Source: Lactobacillus sp. ESL0700
GTDB taxonomy: Bacteria > Bacillota > Bacilli > Lactobacillales > Lactobacillaceae
Direction: 5' to 3'
Assembly (NCBI RefSeq): GCF_029392095.1
Contig: NZ_CP113930.1
Span: 1,685,001 to 1,749,000, forward strand
Length of the DNA: 64,000 nucleotides
Part shown: positions 35,907 to 45,337 of the stretch, in pieces
Layout of the letters: every line of letters begins with the position of its first letter
Numbering within the stretch: position 1 is the first letter of the stretch
The notes under the pieces: model-generated
Databases searched by the model: none
Told to the model about the DNA's origin: nothing
The model's input: only the letters and a program-made list of their open reading frames with translations
Translations under genes and position numbers: made by a program

Positions 35907-36661
35907 TGCTTTGCCTCCTTTAAATTAATTTTAGTTGGTAATAATTGCCGCTGCTCTTTTGTCAGGTCAGCCGTAATTACATTGACATCTTGACTATTAG
36001 CAAAGATCGCAAAGTTGCGCTCACCGATTTTAGAAGCATCAGTTAGCACATAGGCATGCCGCGATTGCATAATCTCCAGCTTCTTCATTGCGGCTTCTTC
36101 TGGGTCAGGCGTGGTTAAATTGCCTTCCTGATCCAGACCGTTAGTCCCAACAAAGCTGGCCGCAAATTTCATCCCTTGCAGCTGGGTAATCGCAGACTGG
36201 CCAACAACAGCGTGAGTATCTTCCTTGATGCGACCACCTAGCAAAATCGTATCAATCTCGTGATTTAATGCTCCCAGTGCTGTTTCAATGCCGTTAGTCA
36301 CAACCGTCACGTGAGGAACATCTGCTAAAAAAGGCACCATTTCGTAAGCAGTTGTTCCTGCATCAATAAAAATATAGTCATTTTCATGAACAAAATGTTC
36401 AACCGCAAAACGAGCAATCTTAATCTTGGCTTCATGGTTCATACTAAAGCGAATATGTTGCGACACATCATGGGCAAAATTCTTCACGGATTGTGCGCCA
36501 CCATGAATTCGCTTCAGCAGTCCCTGCTGCTCTAGTTGAATTAAATCACGGCGAATTGTCGACTCTGACGTGTTGGTAACCGTCGATAGGTCCTTGACCT
36601 GACACAATTCGTGTTGATTAACATAATTCTCAATGATTTTTTGCCTTTCTTGCGTTAACAT
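35903..36661 (-). CDS. fruR: DeoR-family regulator of the fructose operon
   Basis: The 252-residue protein has an N-terminal HTH (LSTVTNTSESTIRRDLIQLEQQGLLKRIHGGA in short blocks, residues 20-55) and a sugar-phosphate-sensing isomerase-like domain with DAGTT. First gene of fruRKA. The ATG at 36661 follows GAGGTGG; an upstream in-frame start lies inside that site. Confidence 0.92.
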   Translation of the reverse strand: MLTQERQKIIENYVNQHELCQVKDLSTVTNTSESTIRRDLIQLEQQGLLKRIHGGAQSVKNFAHDVSQHIRFSMNHEAKIKIARFAVEHFVHENDYIFIDAGTTAYEMVPFLADVPHVTVVTNGIETALGALNHEIDTILLGGRIKEDTHAVVGQSAITQLQGMKFAASFVGTNGLDQEGNLTTPDPEEAAMKKLEIMQSRHAYVLTDASKIGERNFAIFANSQDVNVITADLTKEQRQLLPTKINLKEAKQ

Positions 36662-36681
36662 TCTATCCACCTCTTGCAACT

Positions 36682-36710
36682 ATTGTATTCGGTTCCATCG
36701 TCAAAAGCAA
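36682..36710 (-). promoter_or_regulatory. fruRKA promoter
   Basis: TTGCTT (36705-36710), 17-base spacer, TACAAT (36682-36687), read on the minus strand. Confidence 0.6.
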
Positions 36711-36727
36711 TCATTTTTTATCAAAAA

Positions 36728-36759
36728 TATTCATTTTTATTCATAAGTACGCATGAATA
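36728..36759. promoter_or_regulatory. Candidate FruR operator half-sites
   Basis: TATTCAT occurs at 36728-36734 and 36738-36744, and its inverse ATGAATA at 36753-36759, just upstream of the fru -35. The second and third form an inverted repeat with an 8-base gap. Confidence 0.45.
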
Positions 36760-36764
36760 GTTAT

Positions 36765-36799
36765 CAAAAAAGCACTAACTAAAGAAGCTAGTGCTTTTT
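36765..36799. terminator. Terminator of the M20 hydrolase gene
   Basis: AAAAAGCACTA pairs with TAGTGCTTTTT, extended by GC/GC partially; T runs on both strands. Confidence 0.8.
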
Positions 36800-36802
36800 G
36801 GG

Positions 36803-37993
36803 TTAAGCCAATAAATATTGCACGGTTGCCGTACCTGCAGCTTTTGCCGCAATTAGCAGACAGCGTTCGTCTAACATAAAGTTAGGACTATGATGCGGAT
36901 GAGTTTGACCATCGGCAATATCACAGCCAACATATAAGAAGGTACACGGCTTTTGCAAAGCGTAATAAGAAAAGTCTTCAGACGGATCTTGAGCGCCAAA
37001 ATCCGTTACTTCGTTAATTTCTGGAATATTAGGCACTTCTTTTTGTAAACCAGCGACTACCTGCTTGGTAAAATCTGGGTCATTGTACAGAACTGGTACA
37101 TCCTTCGTGATTTCATATTCAGCCTTGACACCAAACATTGCCTCAGTTCCTTCAATTAATTGCTTGAGGCGCTCATGAATAACCTTACGCGTGCTTTCCT
37201 TCATAATACGAATATCACCTTTAAGTGTGACTGACTCCTTAATGGCGTTACTGGTGCCAACGCCGTCAAATGAGCCAACGGTAATACTTGCATGATCAGC
37301 CGGCTCAATGCGCCGCGAGACAATCGTTTGCAAAGCAGTTACAAAATAAGAACCAGCAACAATGGCATCATTTGACAATTGCGGCATTGAACCATGACCG
37401 CCCTTACCAATGAACTTAATCGTAAAGTTCGACCGTCCCGTCTGACTTTCACCTAAATGATAAGCAACTGAACCAACGGGCATGGTCGACATCACGTGAA
37501 TACCGATGACATTATCAATATTGTCTAAAACGCCGCCAGCAATCATTGCTTGGGCACCACTTGGCGCCTTTTCCTCGGCTGGCTGGTGGATAATTCTAAC
37601 TGAGCCGCGCAATTTGTCTTTCACCGCAATCAGATTTTTAGCTAACACCATTAAGTAAGCAGTATGGGCATCGTGGCCACAAGCATGCATCACTCCAGCA
37701 TTTTGCGATTTAAATGGTAAGTCATTATCTTCTTGAACGGCCAAACCATCAAAGTCAGCCCGAAGCCCCAACTTAGGTCCGGGCTTGCCGCTATCAATAT
37801 CTACGGTAATACCGTAACCTGAGCCGCAGTCTTTAACCGTGCAATCCAGCCCATCATAGAAATGCTTAATATAATCATGCGTTTGCTTTTCCTGATTTGA
37901 TAATTCGGGATGAGCATGCAAGTGACGCCGAATTTTAATCATTTCATCCTGATCATCATCCAGGCGCCGCATTAATTCTTCTTCAACTGTCAT
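36803..37993 (-). CDS. M20 amidohydrolase (N-acyl-L-amino acid hydrolase type)
   Basis: The 396-residue enzyme has MHACGHDAHT with the bridging cysteine and histidines, PAEEKAPSGA and the small dimerisation domain. This is the IAA-amino-acid hydrolase/HipO subgroup that removes acyl groups from amino acids. AAGGAG precedes the ATG. It is transcribed alone; the physiological substrate is unknown. Confidence 0.9.
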   Translation of the reverse strand: MTVEEELMRRLDDDQDEMIKIRRHLHAHPELSNQEKQTHDYIKHFYDGLDCTVKDCGSGYGITVDIDSGKPGPKLGLRADFDGLAVQEDNDLPFKSQNAGVMHACGHDAHTAYLMVLAKNLIAVKDKLRGSVRIIHQPAEEKAPSGAQAMIAGGVLDNIDNVIGIHVMSTMPVGSVAYHLGESQTGRSNFTIKFIGKGGHGSMPQLSNDAIVAGSYFVTALQTIVSRRIEPADHASITVGSFDGVGTSNAIKESVTLKGDIRIMKESTRKVIHERLKQLIEGTEAMFGVKAEYEITKDVPVLYNDPDFTKQVVAGLQKEVPNIPEINEVTDFGAQDPSEDFSYYALQKPCTFLYVGCDIADGQTHPHHSPNFMLDERCLLIAAKAAGTATVQYLLA

Positions 37994-38129
37994 TTTATTC
38001 TCCTTATAACTCTAGCACATTACAATTAATTCAATTATACAACACAATTTTGCTAGTACTAAAAATGGACTGGATCTTGTGCTAAAATTAAAAGGTTGTC
38101 TTTGATAAAGAAGTAAGGAAGTTTAATTA

Positions 38130-39485
38130 ATGGAAGAAAACGAACCACAGATACGACGACACCACATTTCTGCTAGTCACCACATGAAAATTCAATGGAA
38201 AGAATTTTTTAAAAGTCCTGACGACACCCTAATTAAGGACACAACCTTGGTTGAAAAAGGGTCGCTAGTCGGCAGAATCGGCATTATGCTACTGGAGTGC
38301 GGAACGGGAGCTTGGCGCGTGCGTGACTCAATGAACACCGTAGCACGAGCACTTGATATTACTTGCTCGGTTGATATTGGGCTGATTTCGATTGAATATA
38401 CCTGCTTTGATATTAACAACAAGTCATATTCGCAGACCCTGACTTTGGCAACAACCGAAGTTAATATGAATAAGCTAAACAAAATGGAGCAGTTTATTCG
38501 TAAATTTGAGAATGATCATGATCACTTATCCATTGGGGCAATTCACCATAGTTTAAATGAAATTGAACGGCACACGGTTAACTATCCCGTCACTGTTTCG
38601 GCTTTAAGTGCCGGAATTGCGTGCTGCAGCTTCATTTTTCTATTAGGTGGCGGTCTGCCGGAAATGATCTGTACCTTCTTTGGCGCATTAATCGGCAATT
38701 ATGTGCGTGGCGAAATGGGCAAACGTAAAATCACCCTTGTGGCAAAAATCGCCGTGGGCGTTGCCATTTCTTGTGCAGTTTACTTTTTATGCTTTATGCT
38801 GGGACAAAAACTATTGGGCTGGAACCACGACCACGCATACGGTTATATTGGCGCAATGCTCTACGTTATTCCCGGTTTTCCTTTCATTACTTCTGGTCTT
38901 GACATGTCGAAGCTCGATATGCGCTCGGGATTAGAACGACTGGCTTATGCCTGCTTAGTAATCATGACGGCAACGATGGTTGGCTGGGGAATTGCTATCG
39001 TTCTTAACCTAACACCCGGCGCCATGCCTAAGCTCAATCTCGCGCCCGGTATTCTAACTTTTTGCCGAATTTTAGCAAGCTTTGGCGGTGTCTTCGGCTT
39101 CTCCGTAATGTTCAACGCCAAGCCGCAAATGGCGCTGGTGGCAGCCTTAATTGGTGCCCTTGCCAACACTTTGCGCCTCAGTCTAGTTGACTATAATCAT
39201 TTACCGGCAGCACTTGCCGCCTTTATCGGTGCTTTACTAGCAGGGCTGCTCGCCAGCTTTGTTCGCGAAAAGGTGGGCTTTCCTAGAATTGCCATTACTG
39301 TACCGGCAATTGTCATCATGGTGCCCGGGCTTTACATGTACCGCGCCGTGTTCAACTTCGGTGTCACCAATATTAATGTCGGTGCCTACTGGATTATGAA
39401 TGCCTTAATGATTGTGGTTGCTCTGCCAATTGGCCTGTTGACGGCCCGCATCTTAACTGATGCCAAGTGGCGCCACGCCGATTAA
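38130..39485 (+). CDS. Threonine/serine exporter family protein (ThrE)
   Basis: The 451-residue protein has a soluble N-terminal domain (~1-150, with LLECGTGAWRVRDSMN) and about ten membrane helices in two blocks, the fused ThrE layout. Likely an amino acid exporter; the substrate cannot be read. AAGGAAG precedes the ATG. Confidence 0.88.
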   Translation: MEENEPQIRRHHISASHHMKIQWKEFFKSPDDTLIKDTTLVEKGSLVGRIGIMLLECGTGAWRVRDSMNTVARALDITCSVDIGLISIEYTCFDINNKSYSQTLTLATTEVNMNKLNKMEQFIRKFENDHDHLSIGAIHHSLNEIERHTVNYPVTVSALSAGIACCSFIFLLGGGLPEMICTFFGALIGNYVRGEMGKRKITLVAKIAVGVAISCAVYFLCFMLGQKLLGWNHDHAYGYIGAMLYVIPGFPFITSGLDMSKLDMRSGLERLAYACLVIMTATMVGWGIAIVLNLTPGAMPKLNLAPGILTFCRILASFGGVFGFSVMFNAKPQMALVAALIGALANTLRLSLVDYNHLPAALAAFIGALLAGLLASFVREKVGFPRIAITVPAIVIMVPGLYMYRAVFNFGVTNINVGAYWIMNALMIVVALPIGLLTARILTDAKWRHAD

Positions 39486-39544
39486 TTTTTAGATAAAAAC
39501 AAACTAAATTTAAATTTATTAATCAACAAAAATACTAGTATGTA

Positions 39545-39585
39545 AAAGGCTCTTTCATGTTATTTATGAAAGAGCCTTTATTTAT
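39545..39585. terminator. Terminator of thrE-type gene
   Basis: 14-bp perfect stem AAAGGCTCTTTCAT / ATGAAAGAGCCTTT with a 7-base loop, then TTTA. Confidence 0.9.
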
Positions 39586-39611
39586 CTTTGCTTATTCAAG
39601 ACATATTTTTT

Positions 39612-39707
39612 ACATAAAAAAGTCCTTGACAGCAGAGCCAAAGACTTTAACAAGAAAATATTTACAAGCTGGTTAGTGCTTGTAGGTGTTACCTTGATAC
39701 ATTCCAT
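39612..39707 (-). ncRNA. Candidate small RNA, about 96 nt
   Basis: A good promoter (39714-39741) and a terminator bracket a short non-coding stretch. On the minus strand the RNA has a hairpin ACAAGC-ACTAACCA-GCTTGT and ends with AAAGTC-TTTG / CAAG-GACTTT followed by a T run. No convincing ORF has a ribosome site. Family unknown; it could act in trans. Confidence 0.55.
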
Positions 39708-39713
39708 AAAGCA

Positions 39714-39741
39714 ATTATATCGTATTTGTTTTTGTATTCAA
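39714..39741 (-). promoter_or_regulatory. Promoter of the small RNA
   Basis: TTGAAT (39736-39741), 16-base spacer, consensus TATAAT (39714-39719) on the minus strand. Confidence 0.65.
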
Positions 39742-39771
39742 TCTAAACTTCTTTAACTCATTAAGTATGCT

Positions 39772-39800
39772 AAAAGACACGGATAAAACCGTGTCTTTTT
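39772..39800. terminator. Stand-alone bidirectional terminator
   Basis: 11-bp perfect stem AAAAGACACGG / CCGTGTCTTTT with loop ATAAAA, just upstream of the small RNA promoter. Confidence 0.85.
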
Positions 39801-39828
39801 TGAATTAATTTATTTTTACCCAAAACAA

Positions 39829-39858
39829 AAACAGACAAGACTCCTATCTTGTCTGTTT
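39829..39858 (-). terminator. Terminator of lrgAB
   Basis: 12-bp perfect stem AAACAGACAAGA / TCTTGTCTGTTT with loop CTCCTA. Confidence 0.9.
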
Positions 39859-39931
39859 CTATGTAAGTAAACATTAGCTATTAAATATTAATAAAACCAA
39901 TAAATTTTTACAACCTATTTGCTTGTCCCAA

Positions 39932-40657
39932 CTACAAGCCCAACATGTGAGCAAAAACTGGAACAAGTAAATTATCAACTAAGCCAGTAGCGACCACTGC
40001 AACTGCAGCCATTGCACCTTGGACAGAGCCAAGTTCTAGACCAAAAGCTGAACCGATTGTGTGACCAGCAGCACCTAGACCTAAACCTGTACCCATTGGG
40101 TCACTATCAAGTCTGAACCACTTAACCATTTGCTTACCTAAAGCATAGATCACAACCGCATTCAAGATGCAGGCCATCGCTGTAATTGAAGCATTACCAC
40201 CAATTGATGTCGTTAATGGCATTGCAATTGCCGTTGTTGCTGATTGACTAAGCATTGATCTAATCCCGACTTCATCAAGTCCAACTGCCTTAGAAACTAA
40301 AGTAATCAGGATTAATGAAATAAAGGTACCAATGATTAGGCTCAATAAGATAATAACCCAATTCTTCTTTACAACGTCATTACGTTTATACAAAGGTACT
40401 GCAAAAGCAATCGTAGCTGGTGTGATAAACCAAAAGATGATATCGCCACCAGGCTTGTAAGCCTTAGCATAAACCTGAGCTGTTGAAACATCAAAGAACT
40501 TGCCCAAAACTACTAAAATCGCAATTCCCAAAACCATTGCAACAAACAAAGGTTGGAAAATAAATAGTCCATGAGACTTTTTAAATAACCACTTACCAAT
40601 TAAAAAGACGAGCAGTGATAAAAAGACACCGAATAAAGGATTACTGATATAAGCCAT
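39932..40657 (-). CDS. lrgB: LrgB antiholin-like membrane protein
   Basis: The 241-residue protein has six to seven helices and the LrgB/CidB blocks (FFITPATIAFAVPLYKR, and GLGAAGHTIGSAFGLE). LrgB partners LrgA in control of murein hydrolase activity or in pyruvate/lactate-linked transport. It overlaps lrgA by one base (TAATG). Confidence 0.93.
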   Translation of the reverse strand: MAYISNPLFGVFLSLLVFLIGKWLFKKSHGLFIFQPLFVAMVLGIAILVVLGKFFDVSTAQVYAKAYKPGGDIIFWFITPATIAFAVPLYKRNDVVKKNWVIILLSLIIGTFISLILITLVSKAVGLDEVGIRSMLSQSATTAIAMPLTTSIGGNASITAMACILNAVVIYALGKQMVKWFRLDSDPMGTGLGLGAAGHTIGSAFGLELGSVQGAMAAVAVVATGLVDNLLVPVFAHMLGL

Positions 40658-41109
40658 TATTTTCCATCTCCTGTCTTAACATCGTTAGAAACTGAACCCA
40701 ACTTAACTGAGGTCAACTTCTTCTTTAACCAAAGCAATGCTCTAGTTGTGTAGGCAGTTACAACTAATAGAATAACTGTTGATAGTAAAATTACTAAGAC
40801 TAGTTGCACACCCTGTGCTTTCATAATATCAAGATTACCTGCAATGGAAATTCCTGATGGAACAAACATAAAGCTAATTAATGAAATTAGGGCACTGCCA
40901 AATGAGTCAACCCACTCAAGTTTAATAACGTGAGTTGTTAATAATACATATAGTAGAACTAAACCAATAACTGGTGTTGGTATCGGAAAGCTCTTTGGCA
41001 TTGTTTCTGAAATTAATTGTGATGCAAACAAGATTGCTGCATAAACCAACATTTGAAATAAAAGTGGAGCTGATTTATGTTCGGGTTCTTTATTTTTCAT
41101 CTTACTCAT
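40657..41109 (-). CDS. lrgA: LrgA/CidA holin-like membrane protein
   Basis: The 150-residue protein has four membrane helices with the LrgA block PIPTPVIGLVLLYVLL and FVPSGI. Two starts are possible, ATG 41109 (AAGGAA ten bases before) or ATG 41100 (AAAGG eight bases before); I give the longer. The promoter region carries a LytTR direct repeat, and the cognate lytST genes are next to it. Confidence 0.92.
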   Translation of the reverse strand: MSKMKNKEPEHKSAPLLFQMLVYAAILFASQLISETMPKSFPIPTPVIGLVLLYVLLTTHVIKLEWVDSFGSALISLISFMFVPSGISIAGNLDIMKAQGVQLVLVILLSTVILLVVTAYTTRALLWLKKKLTSVKLGSVSNDVKTGDGK

Positions 41110-41178
41110 CCTTTCTCGTTTCCTTATCTTCACTGATAAAGATACTAGGTAAAAGGCATTTTGTGAGCAAAATTACGC

Positions 41179-41208
41179 CGAACTGCAAAAATCGACTGGT
41201 GAACTGCA
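41179..41208 (-). promoter_or_regulatory. LytTR-type direct-repeat operator of lrgAB
   Basis: On the minus strand TGCAGTTCA (41200-41208) and TGCAGTTCG (41179-41187) are 9-bp direct repeats separated by 12 bases, the exact spacing LytTR regulators use. A TAGTAT -10 candidate lies at 41142-41147, 31 bases downstream of the second repeat. Confidence 0.75.
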
Positions 41209-41245
41209 TGTGAGCGAAAGTAAAAGTTATTTTCTTTTGTAGCGC

Positions 41246-41989
41246 TTACATTCCTAAACGCTGGCTTAAATCCTTTCTGTATGAGCGACCAACCTGTACC
41301 TTTTCGCCATTACTCATCACTAACAAAAGCGTGTTATTAAACCACGGCTGCACTTCTTTGACTTCCTCAACGTTAATAATTGCGTTGCGATGAACCTGCA
41401 TAAACTTAGCTTGATTGAGCCGCTCCTTTAACCAAGCTAGGGTCTCACGGGTTTTATAATGATCTTGGGCCGTTGAGATTGTCAGGACCCCACTATTGAT
41501 TGTCGCCGTAATTAAATCATTCTTTTTAATGACAATATTACGATCATCGAGTTCAATACTGAGCATCTCATTAACTACATGAGGCCGCTCCTTGCTAATC
41601 TGCGTTTGTACTCGCGACTCGATGACATTGCGCGCTTTAGTCAGGGCTTGGTCTATTCGTTCCTGTTCAAATGGTTTTAGAACATAATCCACGGCACCAA
41701 CATCAAACGCCTTGACCGCATACTCATCATAGGCAGTTGAAAAGATAATAATCGGTGAATAATCCGCTGGCTTTAATTCATTGGCTAACTCAAAGCCATT
41801 TTCTTCATTAAGTGAAATATCCAAAAACATCAAGTCAATTTTGTTTTTAAGTAGTTCCATTTGGGCCTGCTTAATATCTTCTGCTTGATAAATATCGACT
41901 GCCACACCAGCAAGACTTGGGCTTTTTGTAATTAAATATTCTAACTCTGTTCTCGCCAGTGGCTCATCGTCAACCAATAAAATCTTCAT
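41246..41989 (-). CDS. lytT: LytTR-family response regulator
   Basis: The 247-residue regulator has a receiver domain with phospho-acceptor D57 (MFLDISLNE) and KPF, and a C-terminal LytTR DNA-binding domain (FMQVHRNAIINVEEV). GAGGA precedes the ATG at 41989; upstream TTG is rejected. It follows the kinase gene closely and should activate lrgAB through the repeat at 41179-41208. Confidence 0.93.
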   Translation of the reverse strand: MKILLVDDEPLARTELEYLITKSPSLAGVAVDIYQAEDIKQAQMELLKNKIDLMFLDISLNEENGFELANELKPADYSPIIIFSTAYDEYAVKAFDVGAVDYVLKPFEQERIDQALTKARNVIESRVQTQISKERPHVVNEMLSIELDDRNIVIKKNDLITATINSGVLTISTAQDHYKTRETLAWLKERLNQAKFMQVHRNAIINVEEVKEVQPWFNNTLLLVMSNGEKVQVGRSYRKDLSQRLGM

Positions 41990-42006
41990 TATCTGTGTCC
42001 TCTTTT

Positions 42007-43761
42007 TCAATTATTACCAATCAAATTCGCTGTCGCCTTATTTTTTAATGGAATATTCGTCCTAAAAATCGTACCGTTGTCATTAGTCTCAATCTGCAGC
42101 TGACTGCTGGTACCATACAACCCTTTGAGGCGCATATTTAAATTATACAATGCTGTCCCACTGCCTTTGGACTCACTAATTGGTTCTTTGCCTAAATGTT
42201 TAAGAACAGTTGGGTCAATCCCGTTACCATTATCAATAACCGCGATCTCCATGTGCTCATCGTCTAGCTGCTTAAGGCGGATAATAATCCGATTACCCTG
42301 CTTGCGGCCTTTGAAAGCATGACGGACCGCATTTTCGACAAAAATTTGCAGGCAAAATGACGGCAATAATGTATCATCGGGAACGCCAACTTGGTAGTCA
42401 ATTGTAAATTTATTAGGAAAACGCAGCTTTTCAATACTCATGTACGAATCAACATGGCGTCGTTCTTCCTTGAGCGTTACCTCTTTTTCTTGCCCATTGC
42501 GCAAGCTTGACCTAAAGAAGACACTCAGCTGCATTAATGCTTGGTGCGCCTTTTCCACATTAACCCGCATTAACGCGCTAATTGTATTAATCGCATTAAA
42601 GAAGAAGTGCGGATTTATCTGTACCTGTAAGGCTCTGATTTCTGCTTCGTTGAGCAAGCTTGTCTGCTGCTCGGCGATTCCGATGGCTAATTGTCCTGAA
42701 AAAATCATGGCAAGGCCGCGAACCAAATTTTCTTCAACGACCGTCATCTTACTGCCTTCACAGAAGTAGACTTTAAGTGCGCCAATTGTCTGGTCATTGA
42801 CACGCAAGGGGAAAACAATTGCGGAAGTTAACGGGCAGGATGGTTCCGGACAACCAATCTCCTCTTTGGTATATGCCAGCTTTTCTTTCCCTGTTAAAAT
42901 CGCACTCTTGGATAAGTCCGTCATTACAGGTTCGCCAGCTATATGATGGTCCTCGCCAGCTCCAATATGCGACAGAACATTTACGCGGTCGGTTAACCCC
43001 ACCGCATCAAAGTTAGTATACTTTTTAATAATTCGACACACATGGTCAGCTGAGTCAAAGTCTAGCCCATTGCGAAAATACGGTAAGGTTTTATTCGTTA
43101 ATTCTAGAACGTCCTTAGTCTGAACCGCCTTTAATTGCCGCTCGTTAGATAAATACGTCCGCAGAATTTCGATAAATAAACTCGCACCAATTGTATTCAG
43201 AAGAACCATTGGCACAAAGATCAACTTAATCAAGCCATACCCGTGGAACGTAAAAATGAACGCCATCTGAATCAATTCCGCAAAAAAGGCCAGGACAGCA
43301 ACCCACGGTGTTGATGGGTAAAGGTTGTCGCCTTTAACGCGGTCGCCGCAGATACCAACAAGATAACCGATTAGAACTGAACTAACAATGTAAAAATAAT
43401 CGGAAAAGCCACCAAAAATAACCCGGTGCAAGCCGCCGACCAGACCAACCAGCATCCCAACATATGGTCCACCCGTCAAACTAGCGGCAGTAATCACCAA
43501 AATCCGCGTATTCGCTATCGAATCCGATTGCGGCAAACCCGTGATAATCAGCGGTGTCACTACTTCCTTAGAACTAGAAATTTCAACACCGGTCAAGTTA
43601 GCCATCACCACAAAAAGTGCAAAAATAATTGTCAGCCAAATTTGCGACTTAACTGTTCTTTTTTCAATTAAATTTCTAAAAAAGCGCATGTTAACAAGCA
43701 AAAATGCTAGCAACATAATAATGCCTAGCCGTTCCATCAGCAAAATCAATAAGTTAAACAT
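42007..43761 (-). CDS. lytS: LytS-type sensor histidine kinase
   Basis: The 584-residue kinase has five to six N-terminal helices of the 5TM-LYT sensor (residues 1-190), a GAF domain (~220-360), and a His_kinase domain with the phospho-histidine in QINPHFFFNAIN and an HATPase with DNGNGI. GGGAG precedes the ATG. It is coupled to lytT. Confidence 0.94.
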   Translation of the reverse strand: MFNLLILLMERLGIIMLLAFLLVNMRFFRNLIEKRTVKSQIWLTIIFALFVVMANLTGVEISSSKEVVTPLIITGLPQSDSIANTRILVITAASLTGGPYVGMLVGLVGGLHRVIFGGFSDYFYIVSSVLIGYLVGICGDRVKGDNLYPSTPWVAVLAFFAELIQMAFIFTFHGYGLIKLIFVPMVLLNTIGASLFIEILRTYLSNERQLKAVQTKDVLELTNKTLPYFRNGLDFDSADHVCRIIKKYTNFDAVGLTDRVNVLSHIGAGEDHHIAGEPVMTDLSKSAILTGKEKLAYTKEEIGCPEPSCPLTSAIVFPLRVNDQTIGALKVYFCEGSKMTVVEENLVRGLAMIFSGQLAIGIAEQQTSLLNEAEIRALQVQINPHFFFNAINTISALMRVNVEKAHQALMQLSVFFRSSLRNGQEKEVTLKEERRHVDSYMSIEKLRFPNKFTIDYQVGVPDDTLLPSFCLQIFVENAVRHAFKGRKQGNRIIIRLKQLDDEHMEIAVIDNGNGIDPTVLKHLGKEPISESKGSGTALYNLNMRLKGLYGTSSQLQIETNDNGTIFRTNIPLKNKATANLIGNN

Positions 43762-43833
43762 TGTTATACTCCCAAATCTTTATCTTATTACATTATTATT
43801 GCACAAAATGAAATTAAATTGCTGCAAACTGCT

Positions 43834-43875
43834 ATCAAAAAAAGCTTCATTAAGTTAAAACTTAACAAAACTTTT
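43834..43875 (-). terminator. Terminator of the MFS exporter gene
   Basis: AAGCTTCATTAAGT (43842-43855) pairs with ACTTAACAAAACTT (43860-43873) with G-U pairs on the minus strand, followed by T7. Confidence 0.75.
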
Positions 43876-43885
43876 TAATTAATAT

Positions 43886-45289
43886 TTATTTATTTTCTTC
43901 CTTAGCCGTTGGCAAGCCAAACGAGCCAATTAAACCAATTACCGCAAAGACTAACATCAGGATGAAGCCCCAATGATAGCCTGTTGCCAAACCCGCAACG
44001 TTGTTCACACCAGCATTAGCTGACCCCAAGGTTACAACTAGCATTGCTAGAGCTGTTCCCAGCGACCCGCCAATTTGCCGGATTGTTGATGAGCCTGCAT
44101 TGGCATGAGCAGTCATATTTGCTTGTACCTGATTAATTCCGGCAGTGAAAGTCGTCATCATCGTAAAGGAAATTCCGACCATTCGCAATGCATAACACAG
44201 ACCGATTACTACCAAACTAGTTTGCGTGCTGAACGTTAACATTGGCAAGGTTCCAATTACCAGCATTGCAAAGCCAAATAACGATAACTTTTTGATCCCT
44301 AGTTTATCATACAAAGTTCCTGAAACCGGATTGCAAATAATCATTAGCAATGCTCCCGGCATCATTACCAATCCAGAAGTCAGAGCCGATTCACCGCGCG
44401 TTGTTTGTAAATATAGCGGCAGCACCAATTCAATCCCGACCATCGCTAAGTTACTGATTGTGCTTAATAGGGTACATAAATCAAATTTAAGATTTTTAAA
44501 CACCCGAATATCAAGCAAAGGCTCTTTCATGTGTAATTGCCGCAGACAAAAGAGATAGATAATTATGATACCCACGATTAAGACTAAACCAAGCATCAGC
44601 GTGATTTTGCCAGTATTACCGATTTCTGACAAGGCATACAGGATTAAGCCAAACCCAAAAATCGACTCTAAAAATGAAATCACATCTGTTGTGCTCATGT
44701 GTGGAGTAGTAATATTTTGCACCGCAAAAATTGCACAAACAGCCACTATTCCGCTAGTTACACTCAAAATGATAAAGAGCATCTGCCAGCCAGAATATTT
44801 TAAAATTAACCCAGAAATTGTCGGGCCAACAGCGGGACCAAAGCCAATGACTAAGCCGGTGATTCCCATTGCCATGCCCCGCTTTTCGGGTGGGAACATC
44901 ATCAAAATTACGTTCTGAATAAATGGCATTAATCCGCCAGCTGCAATTGCCTCGATAATCCGCCCAGTTAGTAAAACGTAAAAATTAGGTGCAAAAACAC
45001 AAATTATAGAACCAATGAAGAAAATACCCATCATCGTTAGATAATTTTGCTTCATATTAAATGATTCAAAAATCCACGCCGACATTGGAATCATTAGCCC
45101 AACCACCAATAAGTACGCTGTCGTCAGCCATTGCGCCGTCGATTGGCTAACACCAAAGGCGCGCATAATTGTTGGCAAGGCATTATTCAAGAAGGTCTCT
45201 GCTAACAGTGCCACAAAGGCTCCAAATAGCAGAACCGCCATCATTAAATTTCGCTTTTTTGTAGAAATTTGTTTTATTTCTTGCGTCAT
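43886..45289 (-). CDS. MFS multidrug exporter, DHA2 (EmrB/QacA) family
   Basis: The 467-residue protein has about 14 membrane helices and the DHA2 blocks FLNNALPTIMRAF, QWLTTAYLLVVG and GRIIEAIAAGG. It probably exports lipophilic compounds by proton antiport. A MarR-type palindrome lies just upstream of its start, shared with marR and the FMN-binding reductase gene. Confidence 0.92.
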   Translation of the reverse strand: MTQEIKQISTKKRNLMMAVLLFGAFVALLAETFLNNALPTIMRAFGVSQSTAQWLTTAYLLVVGLMIPMSAWIFESFNMKQNYLTMMGIFFIGSIICVFAPNFYVLLTGRIIEAIAAGGLMPFIQNVILMMFPPEKRGMAMGITGLVIGFGPAVGPTISGLILKYSGWQMLFIILSVTSGIVAVCAIFAVQNITTPHMSTTDVISFLESIFGFGLILYALSEIGNTGKITLMLGLVLIVGIIIIYLFCLRQLHMKEPLLDIRVFKNLKFDLCTLLSTISNLAMVGIELVLPLYLQTTRGESALTSGLVMMPGALLMIICNPVSGTLYDKLGIKKLSLFGFAMLVIGTLPMLTFSTQTSLVVIGLCYALRMVGISFTMMTTFTAGINQVQANMTAHANAGSSTIRQIGGSLGTALAMLVVTLGSANAGVNNVAGLATGYHWGFILMLVFAVIGLIGSFGLPTAKEENK

Positions 45290-45303
45290 ATTTTCTCCTT
45301 TTA

Positions 45304-45317
45304 TGTAGTAAGCTACA
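45304..45317. promoter_or_regulatory. MarR-type operator before the exporter gene
   Basis: TGTAGTA-AGCTACA, an imperfect palindrome 15 bases upstream of the exporter start, matching the perfect copy at 45811. Confidence 0.7.
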
Positions 45318-45337
45318 TTTTTGATAATAATAAGAAA

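Noticed and set aside
39582..39707. 41-codon ORF running through the small RNA
   Set aside because: No ribosome site, and it reads through the terminator hairpin; the RNA call explains the region better.
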